A stretch of 64,000 nt of DNA, taken from positions 35,432 through 99,431 of the forward strand of contig NZ_PEBS01000014.1 of assembly GCF_002869965.1 (NCBI RefSeq), read 5' to 3'. This DNA is from Janthinobacterium sp. ROICE36. GTDB lineage: Bacteria; Pseudomonadota; Gammaproteobacteria; Burkholderiales; Burkholderiaceae_D. This document shows, one piece after another, positions 1-11,840 of this stretch; position 1 is the first letter of the stretch, and every line of letters begins with the position of its first letter. A model generated the notes under the pieces. That model was not told where the DNA came from. It ran no database searches and saw only the letters and a list, made by a program, of their open reading frames with translations. The translations under genes were made by a program, and so were the position numbers.

Positions 1-1
1 G

Positions 2-1198
2 ATTGCTGCAGGCGCGCCGCAAGAAGGCCGTCAGGCCGACGTGCTGGCCGCCGTGCGCCAGATGGGCGTGCTGCAGATCGACACCATCCACGTGGTGGCG
101 CGCAGCCCGTATCTGGTGCTCTGGAGCCGGCTGGGCGACTATCCGCAGCCTTGGCTGGAGCAATTGCTGGCCGAGGGCGCGCTGTTCGAATACTGGGCGC
201 ATGAAGCCTGCTTCGTGCCCATCGAAGACTATGGCTTGTACCGCCACCGCATGCTCGATCCGGCCGCCATGGGCTGGAAATATTCGGTCAAGTGGATGTC
301 CGAGCAGGGCGACGCCGTGGCTACGGTGCTCGAACATATCCGCGTCAACGGCGCCGCGCGCTCGGCCGACTTTGAACGCACGGATGGCCAGGCGGGCGGC
401 TGGTGGAGCTGGAAGCCGGAAAAACGCGCGCTCGAAGTGCTATTTACGTCAGGCGTGCTGATGATCGCCAAACGCCATCAGTTCCAGCGCTATTACGACC
501 TGGCCGAACGCGTGCTGCCAGGCTGGCACGACGGCTTGCTGCCGCCCGAAGAGCAAGTGCGGCGCCGCCTGCTGCTGGCCAGCGTGAAGGCCCTGGGTCT
601 GGCACGCGCCGGCTGGATCAGCGATTACTTCCGCACGAAACAAGCGCGCGCCAGCCTGGCGCAGGATCTGCAGGCGCTGGCGGACGAGGGCGCGTTGCTG
701 CGCTGCGCCGTGGCTGGCTGGGAGGATGCCGTGTATGTGCATGCCGAACATGGCGAATTGCTGCGCGCGGCGATGGCCGGCAAGCTGGCGCCCACCCTGA
801 CGACGATATTGTCGCCCTTCGACCCCGTCGTCTGGGACCGGCGCCGCGCGCTGGAATTGTTCGGCTTTGACTACCGGCTCGAATGCTACACACCAGCCGA
901 GAAGCGCCGCTATGGCTACTTTACCTTGCCGATTTTGCGCCGCGGCGCGCTGGTGGGGCGCCTGGACGCCAAGGCGCACCGCGCGCAGGGGCGCTTCGAG
1001 ATCAAGTCGCTGGCGCTGGAAGAGGGCGTGCGCCTCAGTGCCCGCCTGGTGCGGGACGTGGCCGGCGCCGTGCAGCGCCTGGCGCTCTGGCATGCGTGCC
1101 CGGAGATTGATATTGCGCGAGCACAACCGGAGGCCTTCGGCGCGCAGTTGGCGGCCGCCCTGCAGGATGGTCGCGACGCGGCAAGGCGGGCCGCATGA
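2..1198 (+). CDS. YcaQ/AlkX-type winged-helix DNA glycosylase, 5' partial
   Basis: The reading frame is open to the left window edge (codons IAAGAPQEGRQAD precede the first internal GTG at 41), so the true start lies outside the window. Family recognition rests on the N-terminal block QIDTIHVVARSPYLVLWSRLG, which carries the Q-x-D signature of the AlkX/YcaQ subgroup of the AlkZ-like HTH_42 superfamily, and on EYWAHEACFVP shortly after it. Members of this family remove bulky or crosslinked bases, E. coli YcaQ acting on interstrand crosslinks. The C-terminal part (LSPFDPVVWDRRRALELFGF, then YGYFTLPIL) is also typical. Its stop codon overlaps the start of the next gene (ATGA), so the two are probably co-translated. 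Function is by family; substrate is not deducible. Confidence 0.85.
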   Translation: MAAGAPQEGRQADVLAAVRQMGVLQIDTIHVVARSPYLVLWSRLGDYPQPWLEQLLAEGALFEYWAHEACFVPIEDYGLYRHRMLDPAAMGWKYSVKWMSEQGDAVATVLEHIRVNGAARSADFERTDGQAGGWWSWKPEKRALEVLFTSGVLMIAKRHQFQRYYDLAERVLPGWHDGLLPPEEQVRRRLLLASVKALGLARAGWISDYFRTKQARASLAQDLQALADEGALLRCAVAGWEDAVYVHAEHGELLRAAMAGKLAPTLTTILSPFDPVVWDRRRALELFGFDYRLECYTPAEKRRYGYFTLPILRRGALVGRLDAKAHRAQGRFEIKSLALEEGVRLSARLVRDVAGAVQRLALWHACPEIDIARAQPEAFGAQLAAALQDGRDAARRAA

Positions 1199-2187
1199 CG
1201 CTGCCATCGGCCCCGCCCGCGCTGCTCGACGCCGACGGCCAGCCCCGTTTTGGCCGCTACACGGGGCAATTGAACGCATTCGACTGGGCTGCGCTGGCGC
1301 CGCCGCACGCGCGCGGCGCCCTCTGGCGCTTGTTCCACCACAAGCGCTGGCACTATGTGGCCCTGTCCACGCCCGCCCTGTTCTGCGGCGTGGCCATCGT
1401 CGACCTGGGCTGGACCAGCACGGCGTTTGCCTATGCCTTCGACCGCCACAAGGGCAAGATCGTGGCCGCCTTTTCGCAGGATGGCATTCCCGGCCTGTGC
1501 GCATCGGTGGCGCCGCATGCGGGCGCCAGCAGCCGCTTCCGCTTCCTCTGGCAAGTGATCGCCATCGAGGCCCAGCCGCAGCAGCGCTACCGTTTGCAGC
1601 TCGATTGCGGCCATTTCGGCATCGATGCGGAATTCGGCCCGCCCGTGGCGCCGACCCTGCTGGCCGTGGGGCCCGTGGGCGAGGGCGGCTCCGTGCACGC
1701 CACGCAAAAGTCAGGCGGTTTGCCCTTGTGGGGCAGCGTGCGCTGCGGCGCCATGGGCTACAGTCTCGATGACGGCGTGGCCAGCTTCGATTATTCGAAC
1801 GGCTTGCTGGCGCGCGAGACGGAATGGCGCTGGGCCTCGGCGCACAGCCTGGACCTGGGCTTCAATCTGCAGGCCGGTTATTTCGGCGCGCATGAAAACG
1901 CACTGTGGCTCGATGGCCAGCTGTATCCGCTGGGCCGCGCGCATTTCGACTTCAATCCCGACAACCCGCTGGCGCCATGGCATGTGTGGACGGATGACGA
2001 TCTGCTGGACTTGCATTTCAAGCCCGAGGGCGCGCGGCGCGAAGATAAAAACCTGTGGCTCGCCGCCAGCCGCTACATCCAGCCCATCGGCACTTTCAGC
2101 GGCTGGGTGCGTACCAGCGCGGAGTCTCCCAAGCGCATCGTGGCACAGCTGGCGGGCGTGACGGAAAGCCACCGCTCGCGCTGGTAG
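1195..2187 (+). CDS. DUF2804 domain-containing protein
   Basis: A 330-residue protein whose ATG overlaps the preceding glycosylase stop by 4 bp. The N-terminal region (GRYTGQLNAFDW, then HHKRWHYVALSTPALFCG) and the C-terminal block with repeated Trp/Gly motifs (GNLQAGYFGAHENALW-like, then VWTDDDLLDLHFKPEG) match the DUF2804 family as I know it. No catalytic motif or signal peptide is visible, and the family has no established biochemical role. Predicted beta-rich and cytoplasmic. Coupling with a DNA glycosylase may only reflect shared transcription. Confidence 0.75.
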   Translation: MTLPSAPPALLDADGQPRFGRYTGQLNAFDWAALAPPHARGALWRLFHHKRWHYVALSTPALFCGVAIVDLGWTSTAFAYAFDRHKGKIVAAFSQDGIPGLCASVAPHAGASSRFRFLWQVIAIEAQPQQRYRLQLDCGHFGIDAEFGPPVAPTLLAVGPVGEGGSVHATQKSGGLPLWGSVRCGAMGYSLDDGVASFDYSNGLLARETEWRWASAHSLDLGFNLQAGYFGAHENALWLDGQLYPLGRAHFDFNPDNPLAPWHVWTDDDLLDLHFKPEGARREDKNLWLAASRYIQPIGTFSGWVRTSAESPKRIVAQLAGVTESHRSRW

Positions 2188-2296
2188 GTGCGCGCGGATT
2201 TTTTGCGAAACGCGCCACAAGGTCAAGTTTTTTTGGCAGCGCATCCTATACACTGGGGTGTTACCAAGCCACTGCGGCAATCCATGAGGCCAGAAC

Positions 2297-4993
2297 ATGA
2301 GTATCCGTAATCTCGACAAGCTGTTCAAGCCGGCCTCGGTGGCCCTGATCGGCGCCACGGCGCGCGAACACAAGCTGGGTGCCATCGCCCTCTCTAATCT
2401 GCTGGGCGGCGGGCAGCAAGGCGCGCAGGACAAAGGGGCGCAGTACAGAGGTGACATCTGGCCCGTCAATCCCAAGTACGACGAGTTGATGGGCCTGAAA
2501 TGCTACCGCAAGCTGTCCCAGTTGCCCAAGGCGCCGGACCTGGCCATCATCTGCACGCCGCCCGCCAGCATCACGGCCCTGATCCGCGAACTGGGCGCGC
2601 TGGGCACGCGCGCCGCCATCGTCATGACGTCCGGTCTCGATCCCGTGCGCGAGCAGTCGCTGCGCCTGGCCATGCTGAAAGCAGCCAAGCCGCATCTGCT
2701 GCGTATCCTGGGGCCCAACAGCATGGGCTTGCTGGTGCCGAAGCTGGGGCTGAACGCCAGCTTTGCCCACCTTGGCGCGACCAGCGGCAAGATCGCCTTC
2801 GTTTCGCAATCGGGCGCGCTGGTGTCGGGCGTGCTCGATTGGGCCAATGCGCATGGCGTGGGCTTTTCCAAGTTCATTTCCCTCGGTGGCAGCTATGACA
2901 TCGATTTCGGCGACCTGCTCGACTACCTGGCCGGCGACATCGACACGGCCGCCATCCTGCTGTACATGGAAGACATCCAGGCGGCGCGCAAATTCATGTC
3001 GGCGGCGCGCGCGGCCGCGCGCAGCAAGCCCGTCATCGTCTTGAAGGCGGGACGCGAGGCGGAAGGCGCGGCCGTGGCGGCCTGGCATACGGGCGCGCTG
3101 GCCGGCTCCGACGCCGTGTATGACGCGGCCATCCGCCGCGCAGGCATGCTGCGCGTGTATTCGGCCGAGGAACTGTTCGACGCCGTGGAAACGCTTACGC
3201 ATATCCGTTCGCAGCGCGGCGAGCGCATGGCGATTTTATGCAATGGCGGCGGCCTGGGCGTGATGGCCACCGATGCGCTGGTGGGCAGCGGCGGCAAGCT
3301 GGCTGATTTGTCGCCCGATACCGTGATCGCCCTGGAAAAGGCCTTGCCACGGGGCTGGTCGCACGACAACCCCGTGGGCTTGCCCGGCGACGCGCCCGTG
3401 CAGCGTTATGTCGACGCCATCAAGCCCCTGCTCGACGAGCCGCAGGCGGACGCCTTGCTGTTGCTGCACGCGCCCACGGCCATGATCTCGTCGATCGACA
3501 TCGCCGAAGCCGTCACGCCGCTGATCAAGGCCACGTCGCGCACGGTGCTGTCGTGCCTGCTGGGCGGCACCACCGTGGCACCCGCGCGCCAGGTCTTTAA
3601 TCGGGCCGGCATTCCCACCTACGACACGCCGGAAAAAGCCGTGCATGGCTTCATGCAGATCGTGCAATACCGGCGCAACCAGGAAACCCTGATGCAGGTG
3701 CCGGCGCAGCTGCCCATGTCGGCCACGCCGCGCCGCGCGCGCGTGCGCGAAATCGTCGCCGCCGCGCTGGCGGCCGGCCAGACAGTGCTGGGCGAATGCC
3801 GCGCGAAGGAAATCCTGGCCGCCTACGGCATCCCGGTGGCCACCACGCGCATGGCGGCCGACGTGGAAGAGGCGCTGGCCGTGGCGGCGGACATCGGCTA
3901 CCCGGTGGCGCTGAAAATCCATTCGCCCGACATCGCCCACAAATCCGACGTGGGCGGCGTGGCGCTCGATCTCGACACGCCCGACATCCTGCGCGCGGCC
4001 GCTGCCGCCATGCTCAAGCGCGTGCGCCGCATGCGCCCCGATGCGCTGATCGACGGCTTCACGGTGCAGCAGATGGCGCGCCGGCCGCAATCGCATGAAC
4101 TGATCGTCGGCGTCACCACGGACGCCGCCTTCGGTCCCGTCATCCTGGTGGGGCAGGGCGGCATCGCCGTGGAAGTGACGGCCGACCACTCCATCGGCCT
4201 GCCGCCGCTGAACATGGTGCTGGCGCGCGACATGCTGGCGCGCACGCGCGTGTCGAAACTGCTGGCCGGCTACCGCAACCAGCCGCCGGCCGACATCGAT
4301 GCCATCTGCTACACCCTGATCCAGGTGGCCGAGCTGGTGGCCGATATCGGCGAACTGGCCGAACTCGACATCAACCCCCTGGTGGCCGACGCCGACGGCG
4401 TGATCGCCCTCGACGCGCGCATCCGTTTGCAGCCGGGCCAGAAGAGCGACCGCCTGGCCATCCGCCCGTATCCGCAGGAGCTGGAAGAGCATGTGACGTG
4501 GATGGGGCTACCCCTGCTGCTGCGCCCCATACGCCCTGAAGACGCGCCGCAGCACATGGATCTGTTCCACGCGCTGGACCCGGACGACGTGCGCCTGCGC
4601 TTTTTCACTTCCATGCGCGAGCTGCCCGTGTCGCAACTGGCGCGCCTGACGCAGATCGATTACGACCGCGCCATGGCCTTCATCGCCACGCACACGGGCC
4701 CTGACGGCAAGCCGGAAACCCTGGGCGTGGTGCGCGCCGTGGCCGATCCGGACAATATCCACGCCGATTTCGCCATCGCCGTGCGCTCGGCCCTGAAAGG
4801 CAAGGGCCTGGGCCATATCCTGTTTGAAAAGCTGGTCGACTACTTCCGCAGCCGCGGCACGGAAGCGCTCGTGGGCGAGGCGATGGCGCGCAACAAGGGC
4901 ATGCAGCGGCTGGTGAAAAGCTTTGGCGGCGAAGTCTCGCCGTCGGAAGAGCCGGGCGTCGTCAACCTGCATATCGGCTTGCGCGCGCCTTGA
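2297..4993 (+). CDS. PatZ/Pat-like bifunctional acyl-CoA synthetase (NDP-forming)/GNAT lysine acetyltransferase
   Basis: An 898-residue protein with the full Pat architecture. It has an N-terminal CoA-binding Rossmann domain (SVALIGAT near residue 15), succinyl-CoA-ligase flavodoxin-like domains (NGGGLGVMATDAL near residue 315), an ATP-grasp domain (about residues 490-710, with VALKIHSPDIAHKSDVGG) and a C-terminal GNAT domain (about 735-898) with the acetyl-CoA loop KGKGLGH. Pat/PatZ proteins acetylate lysines of metabolic enzymes such as acetyl-CoA synthetase. The AWHTGALAG segment keeps a histidine (about residue 264) at the position of the phospho-histidine of active NDP-forming synthetases. 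That residue is lost in the Salmonella Pat paradigm, so synthetase activity may be retained. The gene stands alone. Confidence 0.9.
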   Translation: MSIRNLDKLFKPASVALIGATAREHKLGAIALSNLLGGGQQGAQDKGAQYRGDIWPVNPKYDELMGLKCYRKLSQLPKAPDLAIICTPPASITALIRELGALGTRAAIVMTSGLDPVREQSLRLAMLKAAKPHLLRILGPNSMGLLVPKLGLNASFAHLGATSGKIAFVSQSGALVSGVLDWANAHGVGFSKFISLGGSYDIDFGDLLDYLAGDIDTAAILLYMEDIQAARKFMSAARAAARSKPVIVLKAGREAEGAAVAAWHTGALAGSDAVYDAAIRRAGMLRVYSAEELFDAVETLTHIRSQRGERMAILCNGGGLGVMATDALVGSGGKLADLSPDTVIALEKALPRGWSHDNPVGLPGDAPVQRYVDAIKPLLDEPQADALLLLHAPTAMISSIDIAEAVTPLIKATSRTVLSCLLGGTTVAPARQVFNRAGIPTYDTPEKAVHGFMQIVQYRRNQETLMQVPAQLPMSATPRRARVREIVAAALAAGQTVLGECRAKEILAAYGIPVATTRMAADVEEALAVAADIGYPVALKIHSPDIAHKSDVGGVALDLDTPDILRAAAAAMLKRVRRMRPDALIDGFTVQQMARRPQSHELIVGVTTDAAFGPVILVGQGGIAVEVTADHSIGLPPLNMVLARDMLARTRVSKLLAGYRNQPPADIDAICYTLIQVAELVADIGELAELDINPLVADADGVIALDARIRLQPGQKSDRLAIRPYPQELEEHVTWMGLPLLLRPIRPEDAPQHMDLFHALDPDDVRLRFFTSMRELPVSQLARLTQIDYDRAMAFIATHTGPDGKPETLGVVRAVADPDNIHADFAIAVRSALKGKGLGHILFEKLVDYFRSRGTEALVGEAMARNKGMQRLVKSFGGEVSPSEEPGVVNLHIGLRAP

Positions 4994-5005
4994 AAAAAGC
5001 CGCTG

Positions 5006-5029
5006 CGGGTTTGTGCAGGATCAAACCCG
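5006..5029 (+). terminator. Inverted repeat downstream of the PatZ-like gene
   Basis: A perfect 8-bp stem CGGGTTTG / CAAACCCG with an 8-nt loop starts 13 bp after the stop of the PatZ-like gene. There is no clear T-tract, so it may be a weak terminator or an mRNA 3' stabiliser. Confidence 0.35.
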
Positions 5030-5098
5030 TCCCTGTCGGTAGTCTTTACACTTTCACTTCCAGGATGACATATCCAGCGCGTTTTCGGGAGTGAGTGC

Positions 5099-5761
5099 AT
5101 GCTTACGGCAACATATATATTGGTTTCCCTGTCGGTGGAACAGGCCAGCATCCGCGTGAGCTTGTTAGCTTTTCAAAAATACATGCATGTGCAGTTGCGC
5201 CACCAGAACCAGCTCAGCCTGGCGCAGCTGCAGTATGCTGGTGACTGGCTGAACCGGCTGTACCAGGGCGGGTATTGGCGCAAGGTGGAAATGTATCTGA
5301 TCCCCGCCATCCGCCAGGCCGCGCCGCATGCCGATGGTCTGTTGAATGAAATCAACGGCTTGAACCACGCTGCGCTGGAAAGCATCAATGTCGTGCAGCA
5401 GCGCGCGGGCGCCGCCATCGACCATTCCGAATTGCAGGCCGAGCAGCTGTGCGCCGCCATCGACGCCTTTTGCGCAGCCTTGCTGCAGCGCCTGGAAAAA
5501 GAAGAACGCGAACTGTTCGCCCTGGCGCGCAAGGTCATCGTGGGCGAAGCGTGGTTTGCCATCGCCTACCAGTTCCTCGCCCACGATGCGCGCGCGCAGG
5601 AAGCGCGTCGTGGCAAGGCGCAGGTGTTGCCCTTTGTTTTGCCAGTGCCTTTGCCGTCGCCGGATACGCCTGGCGGTGCCGCTGACGCCAGCGACAATGC
5701 GGCCGCTGCCCCTGTGGACGCCGCGCCTGCCATGCCGCTGGCGCGGCGCGCGCAGGCTTGA
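5099..5761 (+). CDS. Helical protein, possibly hemerythrin-like
   Basis: A 220-residue protein with a plausible ribosome site (GGGAG about 8 nt before the ATG). It is predicted almost entirely alpha-helical. Histidines and acidic residues sit in helical contexts (QLRHQNQLSL, LNHAALESINVV, LEKEERELFALAR) in a manner recalling hemerythrin-like cation-binding domains, and the KEERELF block resembles the HxxEE region. The metal ligands cannot be assigned cleanly from sequence, so this is a resemblance only. The C-terminal 45 residues are Pro/Ala-rich and probably disordered. It stands between unrelated genes. Confidence 0.5.
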   Translation: MLTATYILVSLSVEQASIRVSLLAFQKYMHVQLRHQNQLSLAQLQYAGDWLNRLYQGGYWRKVEMYLIPAIRQAAPHADGLLNEINGLNHAALESINVVQQRAGAAIDHSELQAEQLCAAIDAFCAALLQRLEKEERELFALARKVIVGEAWFAIAYQFLAHDARAQEARRGKAQVLPFVLPVPLPSPDTPGGAADASDNAAAAPVDAAPAMPLARRAQA

Positions 5762-5953
5762 ACGGGTTAGCGAGCGCACACCCCCGTCCGCGCGTCTGCG
5801 CCGGCTCCAGGCCCCTGATTTTCTGCTGGCGCTCCCGTGGGGGAAATGCGATGTGGCTCACCACCTTACTCATTTGGTAACTTGTACAGACCTGTCCGAT
5901 GCAATGCCCCGGGCTTTGTTATGATGGTGGTTTTGATCCACGCGAAACCCGTC

Positions 5954-8539
5954 ATGTTCGAATTTCTTTTCAAGCTTTCTGCCAGCAAGCCTTCCGCACC
6001 AGACCCTGTCGTGGCAGAACAGGCCGCCGCCTCGGCGCAGAGCGCATCGCGCCGCGCCGAACAGGTTGCGCGCGCCCATGCCGTGGCGGGCGACGAAGCC
6101 GCCGCCTTTGAATGCATTGTCTCCAGCGAATTTGCCGATGCCCGTCTGATCGCGGCCGAACACGTCCATTCCTTGCCGCTGCTGGAAAAAGTCCACCAGG
6201 CCATGCGCAACACGGACCGCCGCGTCGCCAAGCTGATGCAGGGCCGCATCGACCTGATCCGCCACCAGGCGGCAGAAACCCAGCGCGCCCAGGCCAGCAT
6301 CGATACGGCCCAACGCCTGCTGAACGATGACAAGCTGAGCCCGAATCAAGTAGCCGAGCTGGACCGCCAATGGCAAGTCATCAAGGCCACGCCCGAACTG
6401 GCGAGCGCCTTTATCGTTGCGCGTGCCGCGCTGGCCGCCCGCCTGGAAGCGCAAGTGGTGTTACAGCGCGCCGTGATCGATGCCGTCGCCGCCGCGCGCG
6501 CGTCGGTGAGCAATGGCCAGTCCGCAGGCGAACTGGCGCAGACGCTGGCCCGCCTGGATGCGCAACATGCGCAGCATGCGCAATCGCCCGAGCGCGCTTC
6601 GCTGCCGAAACACCTGGAAAGCGATTTCATCCAGGCGCGCGAACAGGCCCAGTCCGCCTTGCAAGCGCTGCAGCAGCACCAGGCCGTGTTCGACGCGCGT
6701 CAGGCCGCGCTGACCGAATGGCAGGCGCAGGACGCCGCCACACTCGACGCTGACACCTTGAAGCGCGCTTGGCAAGCCCTGCCGCGCCTGCCCGAGTCGC
6801 CGCTGTCCGACAGCCTGCAGCAGCAATTTGCGGCCGTGCTGGCCAGCGCCCCGGCGCCCGTGCAGACGACGGAAACAGAGGCCACACCGGCGCATGCCGC
6901 ACCTGTACTTGCGCCGCGCAAGCCGCGCCAGGAGCTCGCTCCCGTGTCGAAAGAAGCGACGCAGCAGTTGTTCAAGGTGCTCGACGCCATGGAAGCGGCG
7001 CTGCAGGATGGCTTATTGCACGTGGCTTCCGAGCATGACAAGACTTTGCGCGACAGCAAACACGGCCGCCTGACACCTGCGCAAGCGGATCGCCTGGCCC
7101 ATGTGCGCGGGCAATTCAAACAACTGGCCGACTGGGCGCGCTGGGGCGGCAACGTGTCGCGCGAGGAACTGGTCAAGGCGGGCGAGGAATTGCCGGCACA
7201 GGAACTGCCAATGGCCGAGCTGGCCAAGAAAGTGGGCAGCTTGCGCGAGCGCTGGAAGTCGCTCGATACCTTGTCCGGCCCCGCGCCCAAGTCGTTGTGG
7301 GAGCGTTTCGACGCCGCCTGCAGCCTGGCGTACGCGCCAGCGGCCCAGCATTTCAAGCTACTGGCCGATGAGCGCCACGGCAACGCGGCCAAGGCCCAGG
7401 AATTGATCGCGGAAACGGCGGCCCTGGCGGCCGAAGAGAGTACCGACTGGAAACACGTCGCCTCCGCCTCGCAGCGTTTGCGCCAGGCCTGGACGCGCCT
7501 GGGCACCATCGACCGCAAGGAAAAGAAACGCCTGGATACGGAATTTGGCGCCGCGCTGGATGCCCTGTCGAAGCCGCTGGACACGCAGCGCCAGATCGAG
7601 ACGGCGCGGCGCGAACAATTGATCGTCGAAGTGGGCTTGCTCAAGCCGTCCGAGCGCAACACGGTCGACATGCTGAAAGCCTTGCAAGACAAATGGCAGG
7701 AACTGGCGAAAGCCTTGCCGCTGGAGCGCCGCGCGGAACAGGCGCTGTGGCAGCGTTTCCGCGCCGCCTGCGACGACATCTTTGCCCAGCGCAAGGAAAC
7801 GGCCCATGCGGCTGACCACGAGCGCCGCGAACACCTGCATGCACGCGTAGCCCTGTGCGTCAGCCTGGAAACGGCCGTCGTGCCCGAGGGTGATGACAAG
7901 GCCCGCGCGACCTCCATCCAGCACTTGTTGCGCGACACGCGTGCCGCCTGGAACGCCACCGGCCCCGTGCCGCGCGCCAACGAAGCGAAGATCGAGCAGC
8001 GTTACCAGGAGGCTGTTGCTGGCGTGCAAGCGCAAGCGGATGCCATCGCCGAGCGCGCCGGTGCGGCCCAGGCCAACGCCCTGCGCGACAAGCTGCGCCT
8101 GGTGCAGGCATTGGAAACGGCCTTGCTGGAAGGCGATGCCGGTGCGGATGCGGCCGCTTGGCTTCAGCGCTGGAGCGCCTTGCCACCGCTCGACACCCAG
8201 TATGAACGCAGCTTGCAGCAGCGCTTTGCCGCCGCTCAGGCCGCACTGGGCGAGGGCAACGCCGCTTACGTGCAGCAATTGCAGGCCAACCAGCAGCGCT
8301 TGCGTGATGAAGTGTTGCGCCTGGAAATCGTCGCCGGCGTCGACAGCGGTGCTGAATTTGCCCGCGATCGCCTGAAAATGCAAGTGGAAGTGTTGCAGTC
8401 GTCGCTGAAGTCGGGCCAGAAGCCGCTCACGCAAGTGTCGCAGCTGATGCAGCTGTGCGCGATTGCCGCCGCCACCGATGCGCGCACGGCCAGCCGCATC
8501 GAAACCTTGCTGCGCCGCATCGGCGGCCACGCCAAATGA
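5954..8539 (+). CDS. DUF349 domain-containing protein
   Basis: An Ala/Gln/Arg-rich, almost wholly helical protein of about 861 residues, starting at MFEFLFKLSAS. The open frame extends to 5837, but the upstream codons look non-coding. DUF349 repeats are recognisable by recurring Trp-centred helices (LADWARWGGN, LRERWKSLD, WKHVASASQRLRQAWTRLG, LQDKWQELAKALPLERRAEQALWQRFRAACDDIF). These proteins have no settled function, and long coiled-coil-like architecture suggests scaffolding. Its stop overlaps the moaE start (ATGA), so the two genes are translationally coupled. Confidence 0.8.
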   Translation: MFEFLFKLSASKPSAPDPVVAEQAAASAQSASRRAEQVARAHAVAGDEAAAFECIVSSEFADARLIAAEHVHSLPLLEKVHQAMRNTDRRVAKLMQGRIDLIRHQAAETQRAQASIDTAQRLLNDDKLSPNQVAELDRQWQVIKATPELASAFIVARAALAARLEAQVVLQRAVIDAVAAARASVSNGQSAGELAQTLARLDAQHAQHAQSPERASLPKHLESDFIQAREQAQSALQALQQHQAVFDARQAALTEWQAQDAATLDADTLKRAWQALPRLPESPLSDSLQQQFAAVLASAPAPVQTTETEATPAHAAPVLAPRKPRQELAPVSKEATQQLFKVLDAMEAALQDGLLHVASEHDKTLRDSKHGRLTPAQADRLAHVRGQFKQLADWARWGGNVSREELVKAGEELPAQELPMAELAKKVGSLRERWKSLDTLSGPAPKSLWERFDAACSLAYAPAAQHFKLLADERHGNAAKAQELIAETAALAAEESTDWKHVASASQRLRQAWTRLGTIDRKEKKRLDTEFGAALDALSKPLDTQRQIETARREQLIVEVGLLKPSERNTVDMLKALQDKWQELAKALPLERRAEQALWQRFRAACDDIFAQRKETAHAADHERREHLHARVALCVSLETAVVPEGDDKARATSIQHLLRDTRAAWNATGPVPRANEAKIEQRYQEAVAGVQAQADAIAERAGAAQANALRDKLRLVQALETALLEGDAGADAAAWLQRWSALPPLDTQYERSLQQRFAAAQAALGEGNAAYVQQLQANQQRLRDEVLRLEIVAGVDSGAEFARDRLKMQVEVLQSSLKSGQKPLTQVSQLMQLCAIAAATDARTASRIETLLRRIGGHAK

Positions 8540-9003
8540 GCACTTCCGTTCGCGTCCAGCACGCTGATTTTGACCTCAGTCAAGAAATTGCACAATTGCG
8601 TGCAGGCAACCCCAAGGTAGGCGCCGTCGTTGGCTTTGTCGGCACGGTGCGCGACATGAACGAAGGGCAGGACGTGGCCGCCATGGAACTCGAGCACTAT
8701 CCGGGCATGACGGAAAAGTCCATCGAGGCCATCGTCGAGCAGGCGCGGGGTCGCTGGCCCTTGTCCGGCGCGTTGGTGATTCATCGTGTAGGGCCCCTGC
8801 TGCCGCAGGAACAGATCGTACTGGTGGCCGTCTCGTCCGCCCACCGGGGCGAGGCCTTCGCCGCTTGCGAGTTCATCATCGATTACCTGAAGACGGAAGC
8901 GCCGTTCTGGAAGAAGGAAGACACGCCGGAAGGCGCGCGCTGGGTCGATGCGCGCGACAGCGACGAGACGGCGCTGGACAAATGGACGGCACGCCCCAAG
9001 TGA
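8536..9003 (+). CDS. moaE: Molybdopterin synthase catalytic subunit MoaE
   Basis: A 155-residue protein of MoaE length. It carries the conserved blocks VGFVGTVRD, LEHYPGMTEKSI, IHRVGPL, VSSAHRGEAFAACEFIIDYLK and the PFWKKE motif that holds the active-site lysine. MoaE with MoaD transfers sulfur to precursor Z to make molybdopterin in the cytoplasm. The start chosen is the ATG overlapping the DUF349 stop. No moaD or other moa gene is adjacent in this window, so the rest of the pathway must be encoded elsewhere. Confidence 0.95.
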   Translation: MSTSVRVQHADFDLSQEIAQLRAGNPKVGAVVGFVGTVRDMNEGQDVAAMELEHYPGMTEKSIEAIVEQARGRWPLSGALVIHRVGPLLPQEQIVLVAVSSAHRGEAFAACEFIIDYLKTEAPFWKKEDTPEGARWVDARDSDETALDKWTARPK

Positions 9004-9064
9004 GGCGGCTGCGCCGCACACGTTAGCATTAGCCTGAATGCGGCGGTTTTCTGCTTTGTGTATG

Positions 9065-9092
9065 CTTGAAAAGTACTGCCTCACCCCAATTT
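9065..9092 (+). promoter_or_regulatory. Sigma-32 (RpoH) heat-shock promoter of clpB
   Basis: CTTGAAA at 9065-9071, a 12-bp spacer and CCCCAATTT at 9084-9092 closely fit the sigma-32 consensus (CTTGAAA, CCCCATNT). It lies about 33 bp before the clpB ATG, so the leader is short. Heat-shock control of clpB is expected from the family. Confidence 0.85.
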
Positions 9093-9124
9093 GGTTAACA
9101 ACTAATTAACCGGGAGCGCTTTTC

Positions 9125-11731
<2,607 letters not shown>

Positions 11732-11759
11732 GCTGCCGCGCTCATAGTGCGCGATAGGC

Positions 11760-11797
11760 AAGGGCGCGATCAGAGTAGACCTGATCGCGCCCTTCTT
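11760..11797 (+). terminator. Intrinsic terminator after clpB
   Basis: A perfect 14-bp stem (AAGGGCGCGATCAG at 11760-11773 and its complement at 11781-11794) with a 7-nt loop, followed by a short T-rich stretch. It sits 29 bp after the clpB stop. Confidence 0.85.
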
Positions 11798-11840
11798 GCT
11801 ATGATCGTCACTATTTTCTGATTCTTCTGGAGGCGGTACG

